Assembly (NCBI RefSeq): GCF_013155125.1 | Contig: NZ_CP053564.1 | Location: 3,541,501 to 3,605,500, forward strand | DNA: 64,000 nucleotides | Direction of reading: 5' to 3' | Source: Pseudonocardia broussonetiae | GTDB taxonomy: Bacteria > Actinomycetota > Actinomycetes > Mycobacteriales > Pseudonocardiaceae | Part shown: positions 35,256 to 42,915 of the stretch, piece by piece | How positions within the stretch are numbered: the stretch's first letter is position 1 | Layout: each line of letters begins with the position of its first letter | Made by a program: the position numbers and the translations under genes | Notes under the pieces: generated by a model | Seen by the model: the letters and a program-made list of their open reading frames with translations, nothing else | Database searches by the model: none | Told to the model about the DNA's origin: nothing

Positions 35256-37528
35256 GACGCGCTCCTCTCGACGGCGGAGTCGGGGGTGATGTTGAAGTTG
35301 TCGCGGAACAGGTTGTGCGGGTCGAGGTCGGCCTTGAGCGCGCGCAGTCGCGCGAGGGTCCGGGGCGGGAACGCGTCGGTGATCCGCCGCGGGTCGGTGC
35401 TGCTGTCGAAGCTCAGGTAGAGGCCCTGGAAGAAGGGTCGCAGCGTCGCCCAGGCGCGGTCGACGGCCTCCTCCCGCGACCCCATGGCGACGACCTGGAA
35501 GTTCGCCTCCCGCCCGGCGTAGGCGGTCGCGTCGGGGTCGACGTCGGACACCGCACCGCCCACCGAGCGGATCTGGAACCAGTGCAGGGACCCGCTGCGC
35601 AGGGCGGCCGCGGCCGCGGCGGCGAACTCCGGGGTGATGTGGTCGACCAGCCCGCTGCGCGAGATCGGCTCACCGCGGGCGTGGTGCTCGGCGTCGCTCG
35701 CGTTCGCCATCACCGCGGCGTAGGGGAGGATCCGGACGTCCTGCTCGTGGAGCGCGCCGAGGTCGGCGATCGGCTGCAGCCGCGCGACCACGGTCTCCGG
35801 GTCGGCGGAGTCCACGACGGACAGCGTCTGCACCACGGACGGCTGCCCGGCGCGCGACGGACCGGTGATCAGGAAGCTGGTCAGGTCGCGCGGCGAGTCC
35901 TCCACCACCCGGCCCCACTCCCGCAGGAACCCCGCGATGTCGTCGGTGCCGGAGACCAGGCGGGCGTGGCCGACCGCGCCCACCTCGTCGACCTCGAACT
36001 CGAAGGAGGTCACGACGCCGAAGTTGGCCCCGGCGCCGCGGACGGCCCAGAAGAGCTCGGGGTTCTCGGTGGCGTCGGCGCGGGTGACGGTGCCGTCCGC
36101 CAGCACGATCTCGACGGCGCGGAGGTGGTCGATGGTCAGCCCGTGCGCCCGGGACAGGTAGCCGATCCCACCGGCCGTCGCGAGGCCGCCGACCCCGACG
36201 CCGCCGTAGTCGCCCGAGCTCAGCGCCCACCCGTGCGGCGCGAGCGCCGCGGCGACGTCCGTCCAGCGGGCGCCCGGACCGATCCGGACGCGCCGGGTGG
36301 GCTCGTCGAGGACCTCGACGGCGTTCATCAGCGAGACGTCGACGACGATGCCGCCGTCGTTGGTCGAGCGCCCGCTGATCCCGTGGCCGGCGCTGCGGAC
36401 GGACAGCGGGACGCCGGGGTGCGCCCGGGCGAACGCCAGCGCGTCGACGACCTGCCGCGCGTCCGCCGCGCGCAGCACGATCCCGGGCGAGCCGCCGCGC
36501 AGGTAGCCGGACCGGAACCGGTGGTAGTCGTGGTCGCCGGGCTCGACCACCTGGGCGATCGAGGCGGGGACGTCGTCGTAGGCGATCCCGCCGCGGCGCT
36601 TCGCCAGCGCGGAGGCCCGGCGGACCCGGACGCCGGCCGACCCGAACGGGGTGACCCGGTCGACGGCGGCGCGCAGCCCGGGGACGACCTCGCGGGCGAA
36701 CGCCGTCAGCGTCGCGGGGTCGGCGGACCGCACCACGACGGTGCCGACGCCGTGCTCCACCAGGAGCGGCAGCAGGTCGTCGACCCAGTCCGCGGGGGAG
36801 CCCTCGAGGAACCCGGTGCGCCGCCCGGCGAACCGGCCCGACACCGTCAGCTGCCGGCGGACCTCGCGCGGGTCGCGGCCGGCGGCCCGGGCGGCGGCGT
36901 CGAGTGCCAGGTGGGCGAGCCGGAGCCCCTCGGGGCCCCGGAGTCCCTCGGAGCAGAGGTCGGCGTGGTCGCCGGACCAGCCGTCCGCCTGCGCCCCGGC
37001 CAGCTCCAGCACCTCCGGCGTCGAGCCGGCCACGACGATCGGGACGTCGTGCGCGGGGGCCGCCCGCTGCGCGCCCCGGAGGTGGTGGTGGCGGCCGTCG
37101 TAGCGGGCGAGGCCGCGCTCGTCGACGTCCCAGAGCGCCCGCACCACGTCGATCACCTCGGCGACCGCCCCGGTGTGGTCGTGCGCGACCGGGCCCAGCA
37201 CCAGCACGACCCGCCCACCGGAGAGGTGGTCGAGGCTCGCCGCGCTGCGGGCCAGCACCGCCGGGTTGCCCACGGAGGGGCTGCGCAGGTCCGCCGCGAG
37301 CCGGATCCGGGACGTGACGCCGGCGATCCAGGACAGCAGGGTCCAGGTCTCGTCGAGGTCGGGCTGCGACGGGTCGTCCGCCACGGTGACGAGGTCGTAC
37401 CCGAGCTGCTCGCCCAGGAGGGCGAGCCGCACCGGCGTGTGCGGGTCCCGGGCGTCGGGGACGAGTGCGACGCCGAACTCCACGCGGTGCCCGTAGCCCC
37501 GCGGACGGGGTGCTGTACCTGCTTGCAT
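35252..37528 (-). CDS. fusion of LLM flavin oxidoreductase and FAD-linked oxidase (BBE type)
   Basis: 758 residues in two parts. Residues ~14-290 are a luciferase-like domain (FGVALVPDARDPH; VADDPSQPDLDETWTLLSWIAG; RSAASLDHLSGGRV), shortened and with little left of the usual active-site region. Residues ~310-758 are a PCMH-type FAD oxidase: His382 in VRSAGHGISG is the likely flavin-linked residue, and GDYGGVGVGGLATAGGIGY replaces the Cys normally giving a second covalent link in berberine-bridge enzymes. C-terminal BBE motif NLFRDNFNI is present. The fusion makes one protein with two flavin domains; next to it lies a stand-alone LLM paralogue. Divergent from an HxlR regulator. Confidence 0.88.
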   Translation of the reverse strand: MQAGTAPRPRGYGHRVEFGVALVPDARDPHTPVRLALLGEQLGYDLVTVADDPSQPDLDETWTLLSWIAGVTSRIRLAADLRSPSVGNPAVLARSAASLDHLSGGRVVLVLGPVAHDHTGAVAEVIDVVRALWDVDERGLARYDGRHHHLRGAQRAAPAHDVPIVVAGSTPEVLELAGAQADGWSGDHADLCSEGLRGPEGLRLAHLALDAAARAAGRDPREVRRQLTVSGRFAGRRTGFLEGSPADWVDDLLPLLVEHGVGTVVVRSADPATLTAFAREVVPGLRAAVDRVTPFGSAGVRVRRASALAKRRGGIAYDDVPASIAQVVEPGDHDYHRFRSGYLRGGSPGIVLRAADARQVVDALAFARAHPGVPLSVRSAGHGISGRSTNDGGIVVDVSLMNAVEVLDEPTRRVRIGPGARWTDVAAALAPHGWALSSGDYGGVGVGGLATAGGIGYLSRAHGLTIDHLRAVEIVLADGTVTRADATENPELFWAVRGAGANFGVVTSFEFEVDEVGAVGHARLVSGTDDIAGFLREWGRVVEDSPRDLTSFLITGPSRAGQPSVVQTLSVVDSADPETVVARLQPIADLGALHEQDVRILPYAAVMANASDAEHHARGEPISRSGLVDHITPEFAAAAAAALRSGSLHWFQIRSVGGAVSDVDPDATAYAGREANFQVVAMGSREEAVDRAWATLRPFFQGLYLSFDSSTDPRRITDAFPPRTLARLRALKADLDPHNLFRDNFNITPDSAVERSAS

Positions 37529-37570
37529 GGCCCCAGGATCTGCTCACGCACGGGAAGCAGCAACCAGGGA

Positions 37571-37598
37571 GTGAGCGACTCACCTTTCGTAAGTGACC
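37571..37598. promoter_or_regulatory. candidate HxlR operator
   Basis: In the 87-bp gap between the LLM-FAD fusion gene and hxlR: an inverted repeat GTGAG-CGA-CTCAC (37571-37583) followed by a second TCAC...GTGA pair spanning 37580-37596. Two overlapping inverted repeats in a divergent promoter fit binding of an HxlR dimer or dimers. Confidence 0.55.
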
Positions 37599-37615
37599 GG
37601 CGTACCCTCGACCCC

Positions 37616-37984
37616 ATGTCGAGCTCCACGGGCGGTCAGCCGGCCGCCGAGACCACCGCGTACGACCACATCGACGAGGAGAAGTGCCGCAGCTTCCAGC
37701 ACGCGGCGGAGCTCGTCGGCAAGAAGTGGACGGCGGGCATCCTGCTGGCCGGACTGAGGGGCGCGCGGCGGTTCGTCGAGTACCGCGCGCACGTCGTCGG
37801 GATCTCCGACCGGCTCCTCGCGCAGCGGCTGCGGGAGCTCGAGGAGGAGCACCTCGTCGTCCGCACCGTCACCCCGACGACGCCCGTGCTCGTCACCTAC
37901 CGCCCGAGCGAGCGCGCCCGCGGGCTGATGCGCGCCATCCACCCCCTGGTGGCGTGGAGCCTGGAGGACCAGCAGCGCCCGTGA
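37616..37984 (+). CDS. HxlR family winged-helix regulator
   Basis: 122 residues; typical HxlR pattern KCRSFQHAAELVGKKWTAGILLAGLRGARRFVEYRA and ISDRLLAQRLRELEEEHLVVR. The conserved Cys (residue ~24, EEKCRSF) is the residue that senses aldehydes or thiols in studied HxlR proteins. Divergent from the fused LLM-FAD gene and probably its regulator. ATG at 37616; the longer frame in the track is a shadow of the fused gene. Confidence 0.9.
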   Translation: MSSSTGGQPAAETTAYDHIDEEKCRSFQHAAELVGKKWTAGILLAGLRGARRFVEYRAHVVGISDRLLAQRLRELEEEHLVVRTVTPTTPVLVTYRPSERARGLMRAIHPLVAWSLEDQQRP

Positions 37985-37994
37985 CCGGACGGCG

Positions 37995-38110
37995 TCAGAA
38001 CTGCATCTCGCCGCCGTCGACGTAGATGGCGGTGCCGACGACGAAGGTGCTCTGGTCGGAGGCGAGGAACGCGAGGCGGGGTCGGCCCCGACGAGCTGCA
38101 GGAGGTCGTC
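37995..38110 (-). pseudogene. short-chain dehydrogenase, C-terminal remnant
   Basis: About 30 codons at the end of an SDR gene, with FLASDQSTFVVGTAIYVDGGEMQF, the usual C-terminal strand and dimer motif. No upstream half; homology ends near 38085 where unrelated sequence begins. The remnant is left from a deletion. Confidence 0.7.
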
Positions 38111-38147
38111 GACACGGTCCTGGCGAGCTGGCCGCCGCCCGCCTGAG
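38082..38147 (+). pseudogene. C-terminal tail of an unknown gene
   Basis: A plus-strand frame of about 20 codons ending in TGA (DELQEVVDTVLASWPPPA) meets the SDR remnant tail to tail. It looks like the end of a regulator or small enzyme, but too little is left to name. It marks the other side of the same deletion scar. Confidence 0.4.
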
Positions 38148-38149
38148 GG

Positions 38150-38950
38150 TCAGCGCGCGGCGTCGTGCGTCCGCCAGGCGGTCCGCGCGGTGCCCCACGA
38201 GGTGGACGCGATCATCGCCCCGTCCACGACGACGTCGGTGCCCGAGACGAAGTCGGCGTCGGACGAGGCCAGGAACGCGATCGTGGCGGCCACGTCCTCC
38301 GGCCGCCCGAACCGGCCGAGGGGGATGGCGTCGAGCATCGTCGCCCGCACGGCGTCGGAGCGCAGGACCTCGGTGTTGATCGGGGTCTCGATCACGCCGG
38401 GGCTGACGGTGTTGACGGTGATCCCGTGGTGGGCGAACTCCACGGCGATCTCGCGGGACCAGGACAGGACGGCCCCCTTCGCCGCCGAGTACGCCGGCAG
38501 CTGCGCGCCGACGTGCGCGGTGACGGAGCAGACGTTGACGATCTTGCCGCCGCCGCGCGCGACGAGGTGGGGCAGCGCCGCCCGGGTGGTGAGGAAGTAG
38601 CTGAACAGACACGCGTCGACGGTGTCCTGCCACTCCTGCGGCGTGATGTCGTACATGGTCCTGCGCGGGACGCGGGCGACCGAGTTGACGAGGACGTCGA
38701 TGCCGCCGAGGTCCGTGACGACCCGGTCGACGGCACGGTCGACGTCCTCGGGTGCGGTCGCGTCGGCGTGCAGGGCCAGCCCGCGACCGCCCGCGGCGGC
38801 GATCCCGGCGGCCGTCGCGTCCGCGGCGTCCGCGGCGACGTCCACGACGGCGACGCTCGCACCCTCCTCGGCCAGGCGACGGGCCGCGGCCCGCCCGATG
38901 CCCGAACCGCCCCCCACCACCATCGCGACCTTGCCGTCCAGCCCCCTCAC
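38150..38950 (-). CDS. SDR family oxidoreductase
   Basis: 266 residues, GGGSGIG at 13-19, NSVA at 89-92 replacing the common NNAG, and catalytic Ser142, Tyr154, Lys158 (YSAAK). NAD(P)-dependent oxidoreductase of unknown substrate. GTG start overlaps the stop of the NTF2-like gene upstream (GTGA). With the NTF2-like and GntR genes it forms a minus-strand operon that faces a divergent plus-strand catabolic operon at 40369. Confidence 0.88.
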   Translation of the reverse strand: MRGLDGKVAMVVGGGSGIGRAAARRLAEEGASVAVVDVAADAADATAAGIAAAGGRGLALHADATAPEDVDRAVDRVVTDLGGIDVLVNSVARVPRRTMYDITPQEWQDTVDACLFSYFLTTRAALPHLVARGGGKIVNVCSVTAHVGAQLPAYSAAKGAVLSWSREIAVEFAHHGITVNTVSPGVIETPINTEVLRSDAVRATMLDAIPLGRFGRPEDVAATIAFLASSDADFVSGTDVVVDGAMIASTSWGTARTAWRTHDAAR

Positions 38951-39558
38951 CGGTGACCCCCGTCGAGGTGGTCGTCGTGGAGCCAGCGGTGCTCGCGCTC
39001 GTAGAAGGCGGCCACCTCGGCCGGGCGGTCGTCGCCGAGCAGGTCCGCGCCGATCGTGTGGCCGCGGCCGGTCAGGTGCCAGGACAGCAGGCGGTAGGAC
39101 GACCGGAACGGCGCGAGGGCGGCCGCGTCGACGGCGACGGTCGCGCCCGGCGTCGCGGGTTCCAGGGCGTCGCGCTCGTAGACCGCGTCGAGGCCGAGCA
39201 GGCGCCACCGGCCCTCGCGCCGCAGGGCCCGGAACTGCAGCCGCGTGAAGGAGGTGAGCACGGCGGGGGCCCCGTCGACGGTCGTGACCACCTCGATCGC
39301 GGCGGGCGCCTCGGCCAGGGCGCGCTCGCCCGCGGTCTCGACGACGACGGGGGCGAGGCGGTGCGTCGCGACCGTGCCCCCGCCGCTCATCGCCTCCGAG
39401 GCGGTGACGAACTCGTGCGCCGGACCGGTGAACCAGCTGATCGACACCACGGCCTCCGGCCAGTACGCGTCCCGCATCCGGTCCCACCAGCCGCGGTCGC
39501 GGGCCCGGCGCTCGTGCAGGACGAGCTGGGTGATCGTCTCGACGTCGCCCGCGGTCAC
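38947..39558 (-). CDS. NTF2-like protein (SnoaL_4 type; ring-hydroxylating dioxygenase beta-subunit-like)
   Basis: 203 residues of NTF2 fold: DVETITQLVLHERRARDRGWWDRMRDAYWPEAVVSISWFTG then SFTRLQFRALRREGRWRLLGLDAVYERD. Distant from ring-hydroxylating dioxygenase beta subunits; alone it is unlikely to be a dioxygenase. It may be an isomerase, hydrolase or dehydratase. Translational start is a GTG at 39558 lying in the left copy of a 23-bp tandem repeat. Confidence 0.75.
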   Translation of the reverse strand: MTAGDVETITQLVLHERRARDRGWWDRMRDAYWPEAVVSISWFTGPAHEFVTASEAMSGGGTVATHRLAPVVVETAGERALAEAPAAIEVVTTVDGAPAVLTSFTRLQFRALRREGRWRLLGLDAVYERDALEPATPGATVAVDAAALAPFRSSYRLLSWHLTGRGHTIGADLLGDDRPAEVAAFYEREHRWLHDDHLDGGHR

Positions 39559-39598
39559 AGTGCTCCTGCCGTGGTGGTCACAGTGCTCCTGCCGTGAT
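39553..39598. repeat. 23-bp tandem duplication at the gntR stop / NTF2 start
   Basis: Two adjacent 23-bp copies (39553-39575 and 39576-39598) differing at one position. Each carries an AGGAG site followed by a GTGA, which is the start/stop overlap. Copy one is used as the NTF2 start, copy two as the gntR stop. The overlap was split when the segment duplicated. Confidence 0.9.
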
Positions 39599-40249
39599 GA
39601 GGTCGTCGGTGGTGCGCTGGATGTGGCGCGCGAGCGCGTCGACCGCGCGGAGGTCGCGCGCGGTGCTCAGCTCCATCAGCTGCCGGTGCTCGCACGGGAT
39701 GTCGCGCTCGGCGAGCTCCTCGAAGCGGGCGTTCACGCCGAGCTGGCGGTAGATCTCGGCGCCGTCGCGCAGGGAGGTCGTCAGGGCGAGCATGCGGGCG
39801 TTGTCGCAGGCCGACACGAGGGCGTCGTGGAACCCGGCGTGCGCGCGGCTCCACTCCTCGGTGCTGCCGGGGCTGTCGTCCAGCATGAAGGTGGCGCGCT
39901 CGAGCACGTGGTGGGCGGAGACGACGGCGGCCTCCCACCGGACGTCGCCGTGCGCGATCGAGCGGCGCAGCGCCTCGCACTCGATCATCACGCGCAGCTC
40001 GGTGAGCGCGACGAGGTCGGCGCGCGAGGCGTCCACGACGCGGAAGCCCTGGTTCGGGACGAGCACGGCGAGGTTGTTCTCGGCCAGGCGGCCGAGCGCC
40101 TCGCGCACCACCGACTGGCCGGCGCCGTACCGCGCCGCGAGCGCGGCGAGGCGCAGCGGCGTGCCGGGTGGGAGCTCGCCGCGCAGGACGTCGGAGCGGA
40201 TGGCTTCGTGGAGCTGGGCGGCCCGCGTCGGCGTCTTCGCTTCGGTCAC
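39578..40249 (-). CDS. GntR family (FadR/FCD) regulator
   Basis: 223 residues: N-terminal winged helix (AIRSDVLRGELPPGTPLRLAALAARYGAGQSVVREALGRLAENNLAVL, about 15-65) and the FCD ligand domain whose metal/ligand residues lie in helices around 95-215 (FHDALV, HRQLMEL, DALARHIQRT). Divergent from the VOC gene at 40369 with a palindromic AT-rich patch between. Likely the regulator of the surrounding catabolic genes; ligand probably a carboxylate. Confidence 0.9.
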   Translation of the reverse strand: MTEAKTPTRAAQLHEAIRSDVLRGELPPGTPLRLAALAARYGAGQSVVREALGRLAENNLAVLVPNQGFRVVDASRADLVALTELRVMIECEALRRSIAHGDVRWEAAVVSAHHVLERATFMLDDSPGSTEEWSRAHAGFHDALVSACDNARMLALTTSLRDGAEIYRQLGVNARFEELAERDIPCEHRQLMELSTARDLRAVDALARHIQRTTDDLITAGAL

Positions 40250-40282
40250 GGCGCCACGCTAGCACCGGTGTTCGTGAATCGG

Positions 40283-40300
40283 CAGGTTTTCAAAAATCTG
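40283..40300. promoter_or_regulatory. candidate GntR operator between divergent genes
   Basis: An 18-bp imperfect palindrome (CAGGTTTTCAAAAATCTG, 14 of 18 symmetric) in an AT-rich patch of the gap between gntR and the VOC gene; flanked by a loose direct repeat TTCGTGAATCG / TTCGGGAATCG. Size and symmetry fit a FadR-type GntR operator. Confidence 0.55.
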
Positions 40301-40368
40301 TTGCTTGTTCGGGAATCGTGGGCCACAGTGGCGTCACTCGATGGTGAGCAGGCAGGGAGAGCAGACCC

Positions 40369-41064
40369 GTGAGCACGCAGCACAGCCCGTACCTCCGGAC
40401 GCCGAGGCCGCGCCCGATCCGACCGCCCAGGTTGCACCACGCCACGTTCATGACCATGGACGTCGACGCGATGGTCGCCTTCTACGAGCTCGTCGCCGGC
40501 CTCCAGCCGGTGTACTACGCGGAGCACGCCGCCTGGTTGACCAACGACGAGGCGAACCACCGCATCGCGCTGCTGCGGCTGCCGGGCACGCACCCGCCGG
40601 TGGACAAGCCGCACAGCGCGGGGCTGCACCACACGGCCTTCGAGTACGACTCCTTCGACGGCTGGATCGACAACTACGAGCGGCTCCGCGACGCCGGGAC
40701 CACCCCGACCGTCTGCCTCGACCACGGCATGACGATGTCGATGTACTACCAGGACCCCGACGGCAACGGCGTCGAGATCCAGGTGGACGTGTTCGACGAC
40801 TGGGCCGTGTCCAAGGAGTGGATGTGGGCCTCGCAGGAGTTCAGCGAGGACCAGATCGGGCCGCAGTTCGACCCGGAGAAGGTGCTGGCTGCCTACCGGC
40901 TCGGCGCGACGCGCGACGAGATCCACGTCCGTGCCCGCAAGGGCGAGTTCCTGCCCGACCGGCCCCGCACCACCGTGACCTTCGACGATCCCTGGCCCGC
41001 CCGGGTGGCGGCGGACCCGTCGCTGGCCGACGGCGTGCCCCTTCCCCCGAGCCCGGAGGCCTGA
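40369..41064 (+). CDS. VOC-fold type I extradiol-dioxygenase-like protein
   Basis: 231 residues, a single VOC module of the kind seen in small type I ring-cleavage enzymes. Candidate metal ligands are His23/24 (RLHHATF), His87/88 (LHHTAFEY) and Glu136 (GNGVEIQ). The tail after residue 150 is unlike a standard second module. GTG start at 40369. First gene of a plus-strand operon that continues to 45964. It may be a ring-cleavage dioxygenase or an isomerase; the ligand set allows iron or another divalent metal. Confidence 0.75.
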   Translation: MSTQHSPYLRTPRPRPIRPPRLHHATFMTMDVDAMVAFYELVAGLQPVYYAEHAAWLTNDEANHRIALLRLPGTHPPVDKPHSAGLHHTAFEYDSFDGWIDNYERLRDAGTTPTVCLDHGMTMSMYYQDPDGNGVEIQVDVFDDWAVSKEWMWASQEFSEDQIGPQFDPEKVLAAYRLGATRDEIHVRARKGEFLPDRPRTTVTFDDPWPARVAADPSLADGVPLPPSPEA

Positions 41065-41068
41065 CCCC

Positions 41069-41929
41069 ATGCGCATCGCCAACCTCGCGGACCGAGCCGT
41101 CCTCCTCACCGGGGACGGGACCGCCGTCGACGTCGCCGACGCGAGCGGGGGCCGGTTCGGCCCCTCCCCGCGTGCGGTGTTCGAGGCGTGGGACGAGTTC
41201 ACCGCCTGGGCGGCGGAGGCCGACCACGGGGCCGGCCGCCCGTTCGACCCCGCCGAGCTCGGGGCCCCGGTGCCGGACCCGCGCCAGGTCTTCGCGATCG
41301 GGCTCAACTACCGCGACCACGCCGACGAGGCGAACCTCGACCACCCCGAGGACCTCGTGGTGTTCACGAAGTTCGCCTCGGCCCTCGCCGGACCGGATGT
41401 CACGGTCGAGCTGCCCAGCGACCGGGTGGACTACGAGATCGAGCTCGTCGTCGTCATCGGCCGGCGGGTGCACCGGGTGGGGCCGGAGGAGGCGGTGCGG
41501 GCGATCGCGGGCTACGCCGTCGGGCAGGACTACAGCGAGCGGGCCGTCCAGCTCCGGGGGCCCGTGCCGCAGTTCAGCCTGGGCAAGTCCTACCCGAACT
41601 TCGCCCCGTTCGGGCCGGCGGTGGTGACCGAGGACGAGCTCGACGATCCCGGCAAGCTGCGCCTCACCGCCGTCCTGGAGGGGCCGAGCGCCGGCGACGA
41701 GGCCGTCGTCACGCTGCAGGACGGCACCACCGCCGACCTCATCTTCCCGGTCGAGCGCATCGTCTCCGACCTCTCCCAGGTCGTGACCCTCCACCCCGGC
41801 GACGTCGTCTTCACCGGCACGCCCGCGGGTGTCGGTGCGCCGCGCGGCCTGTTCCTCCGGCCCGGCGACGTCCTCACCAGCACGATCGAGGGCGTCGGCA
41901 CGATGACGAACCGGTTCGTCGCGCGATGA
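41069..41929 (+). CDS. fumarylacetoacetate hydrolase family protein
   Basis: Metal-dependent C-C hydrolase or decarboxylase/tautomerase, 286 residues. Family core from about residue 70: IGLNYRDHADE, VDYEIELVVVIGR with Glu123/Glu125, GYAVGQDYSERAVQ with Asp154, KSYPNFAPFGP and GDVVFTGTPAGVG. Placed after the VOC gene (5-bp gap) and overlapping the next VOC gene by ATGA. Together a dioxygenase-like VOC and an FAH enzyme suggest meta-cleavage or gentisate/homogentisate-type breakdown. Confidence 0.9.
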   Translation: MRIANLADRAVLLTGDGTAVDVADASGGRFGPSPRAVFEAWDEFTAWAAEADHGAGRPFDPAELGAPVPDPRQVFAIGLNYRDHADEANLDHPEDLVVFTKFASALAGPDVTVELPSDRVDYEIELVVVIGRRVHRVGPEEAVRAIAGYAVGQDYSERAVQLRGPVPQFSLGKSYPNFAPFGPAVVTEDELDDPGKLRLTAVLEGPSAGDEAVVTLQDGTTADLIFPVERIVSDLSQVVTLHPGDVVFTGTPAGVGAPRGLFLRPGDVLTSTIEGVGTMTNRFVAR

Positions 41930-42876
41930 GCGAGGCCTGCGCGACGACGGCGAACCTCGCCCAGGTCGCGCTGTGCACGGCAGACATCCCCCGCACGGCC
42001 CGGATCCTCGTCGAGGTGCTCGGGTTCGCCGACGCCGGCGGCAGGCCCCGCTGGGGAGCGGACGCGGCGCGCATCCAGCAGCTGCCCACCGGCGACGACA
42101 CCCGCTGCATGATGTGGTGGCTCGTCGGGCGGCAGGAACTCGTCCAGCTGGAGCTGTTCCACCACACGAGCCCGGCCCAGCGCGCGCGGCGGCCGGGGTG
42201 GCGGCCGTCGGACCTGGGCTGGGTCCGCTTCGGCGTCGCGGTCGCGGACTTCGACGCCACCCTGCGGCGGCTGGACGCGGCCGGGCTCAGGACCCTGACC
42301 GCGCCCGCCGGCGTCGACGGCGCCCGTCGGGTCTGCTTCCGGGAGCCCGGCGCGGACGCGGTCGTCGAGATCGTCGAGGCGTCGGATCCGGGCCCGGCGC
42401 TGGCGTACGCGGCCGCCTCGGTCGCGGACCTCGAGGGCGCCCGGCGGTGCTTCGGCGGCGCCTTCGGGCTCGAGGAGGTCGAACCGGTCCACCGCCCCGA
42501 GCACGAGCGCCTCTGGGGCCTCGACGGCGCGCGGCGCACCTGCGCGGCCTTCCGCGCCGGGGACGCGGTGCTCGAGGTGGTGCAGTACGAGACCCCCGCC
42601 GGGCGGCCGCCCGCGGCCGACGCCCTGCTCAGCGACCAGGGGATCATGAACGCCGCCCTCGGCTACCGCGACCGCGCCGGGATGGCCCGCGCCACCGCGG
42701 CCGCGACCGCCCTCGGGGCGACCGCGACGACCGCCGTCCCGGAGGTCGCCGGCTCGGTCTACCTGCGCCTGGCCGACGGCCTGTCCGTCGAGCAGCTCCT
42801 GGTGCCCGCCGGGCACGACGACCTGTACGGCTTCGTGCCCCGGGCCCTCCCCGGGTCCCGACCCCTTTCCCGATGA
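41926..42876 (+). CDS. VOC family protein (two-module glyoxalase-fold)
   Basis: 316 residues with two VOC-type halves (about 8-140 and 150-300). Metal ligands are hard to assign: HHTSPAQR and the Glu in EIVEA are candidates, so it may be catalytically different or silent. Starts at an ATGA overlap with the FAH gene. Function in this pathway is unclear; ring cleavage or isomerisation is plausible. Confidence 0.75.
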   Translation: MSEACATTANLAQVALCTADIPRTARILVEVLGFADAGGRPRWGADAARIQQLPTGDDTRCMMWWLVGRQELVQLELFHHTSPAQRARRPGWRPSDLGWVRFGVAVADFDATLRRLDAAGLRTLTAPAGVDGARRVCFREPGADAVVEIVEASDPGPALAYAAASVADLEGARRCFGGAFGLEEVEPVHRPEHERLWGLDGARRTCAAFRAGDAVLEVVQYETPAGRPPAADALLSDQGIMNAALGYRDRAGMARATAAATALGATATTAVPEVAGSVYLRLADGLSVEQLLVPAGHDDLYGFVPRALPGSRPLSR

Positions 42877-42915
42877 CCTTTCCCAACGGACTCTCAGTGA
42901 CGAGGAGTGCTCGGA

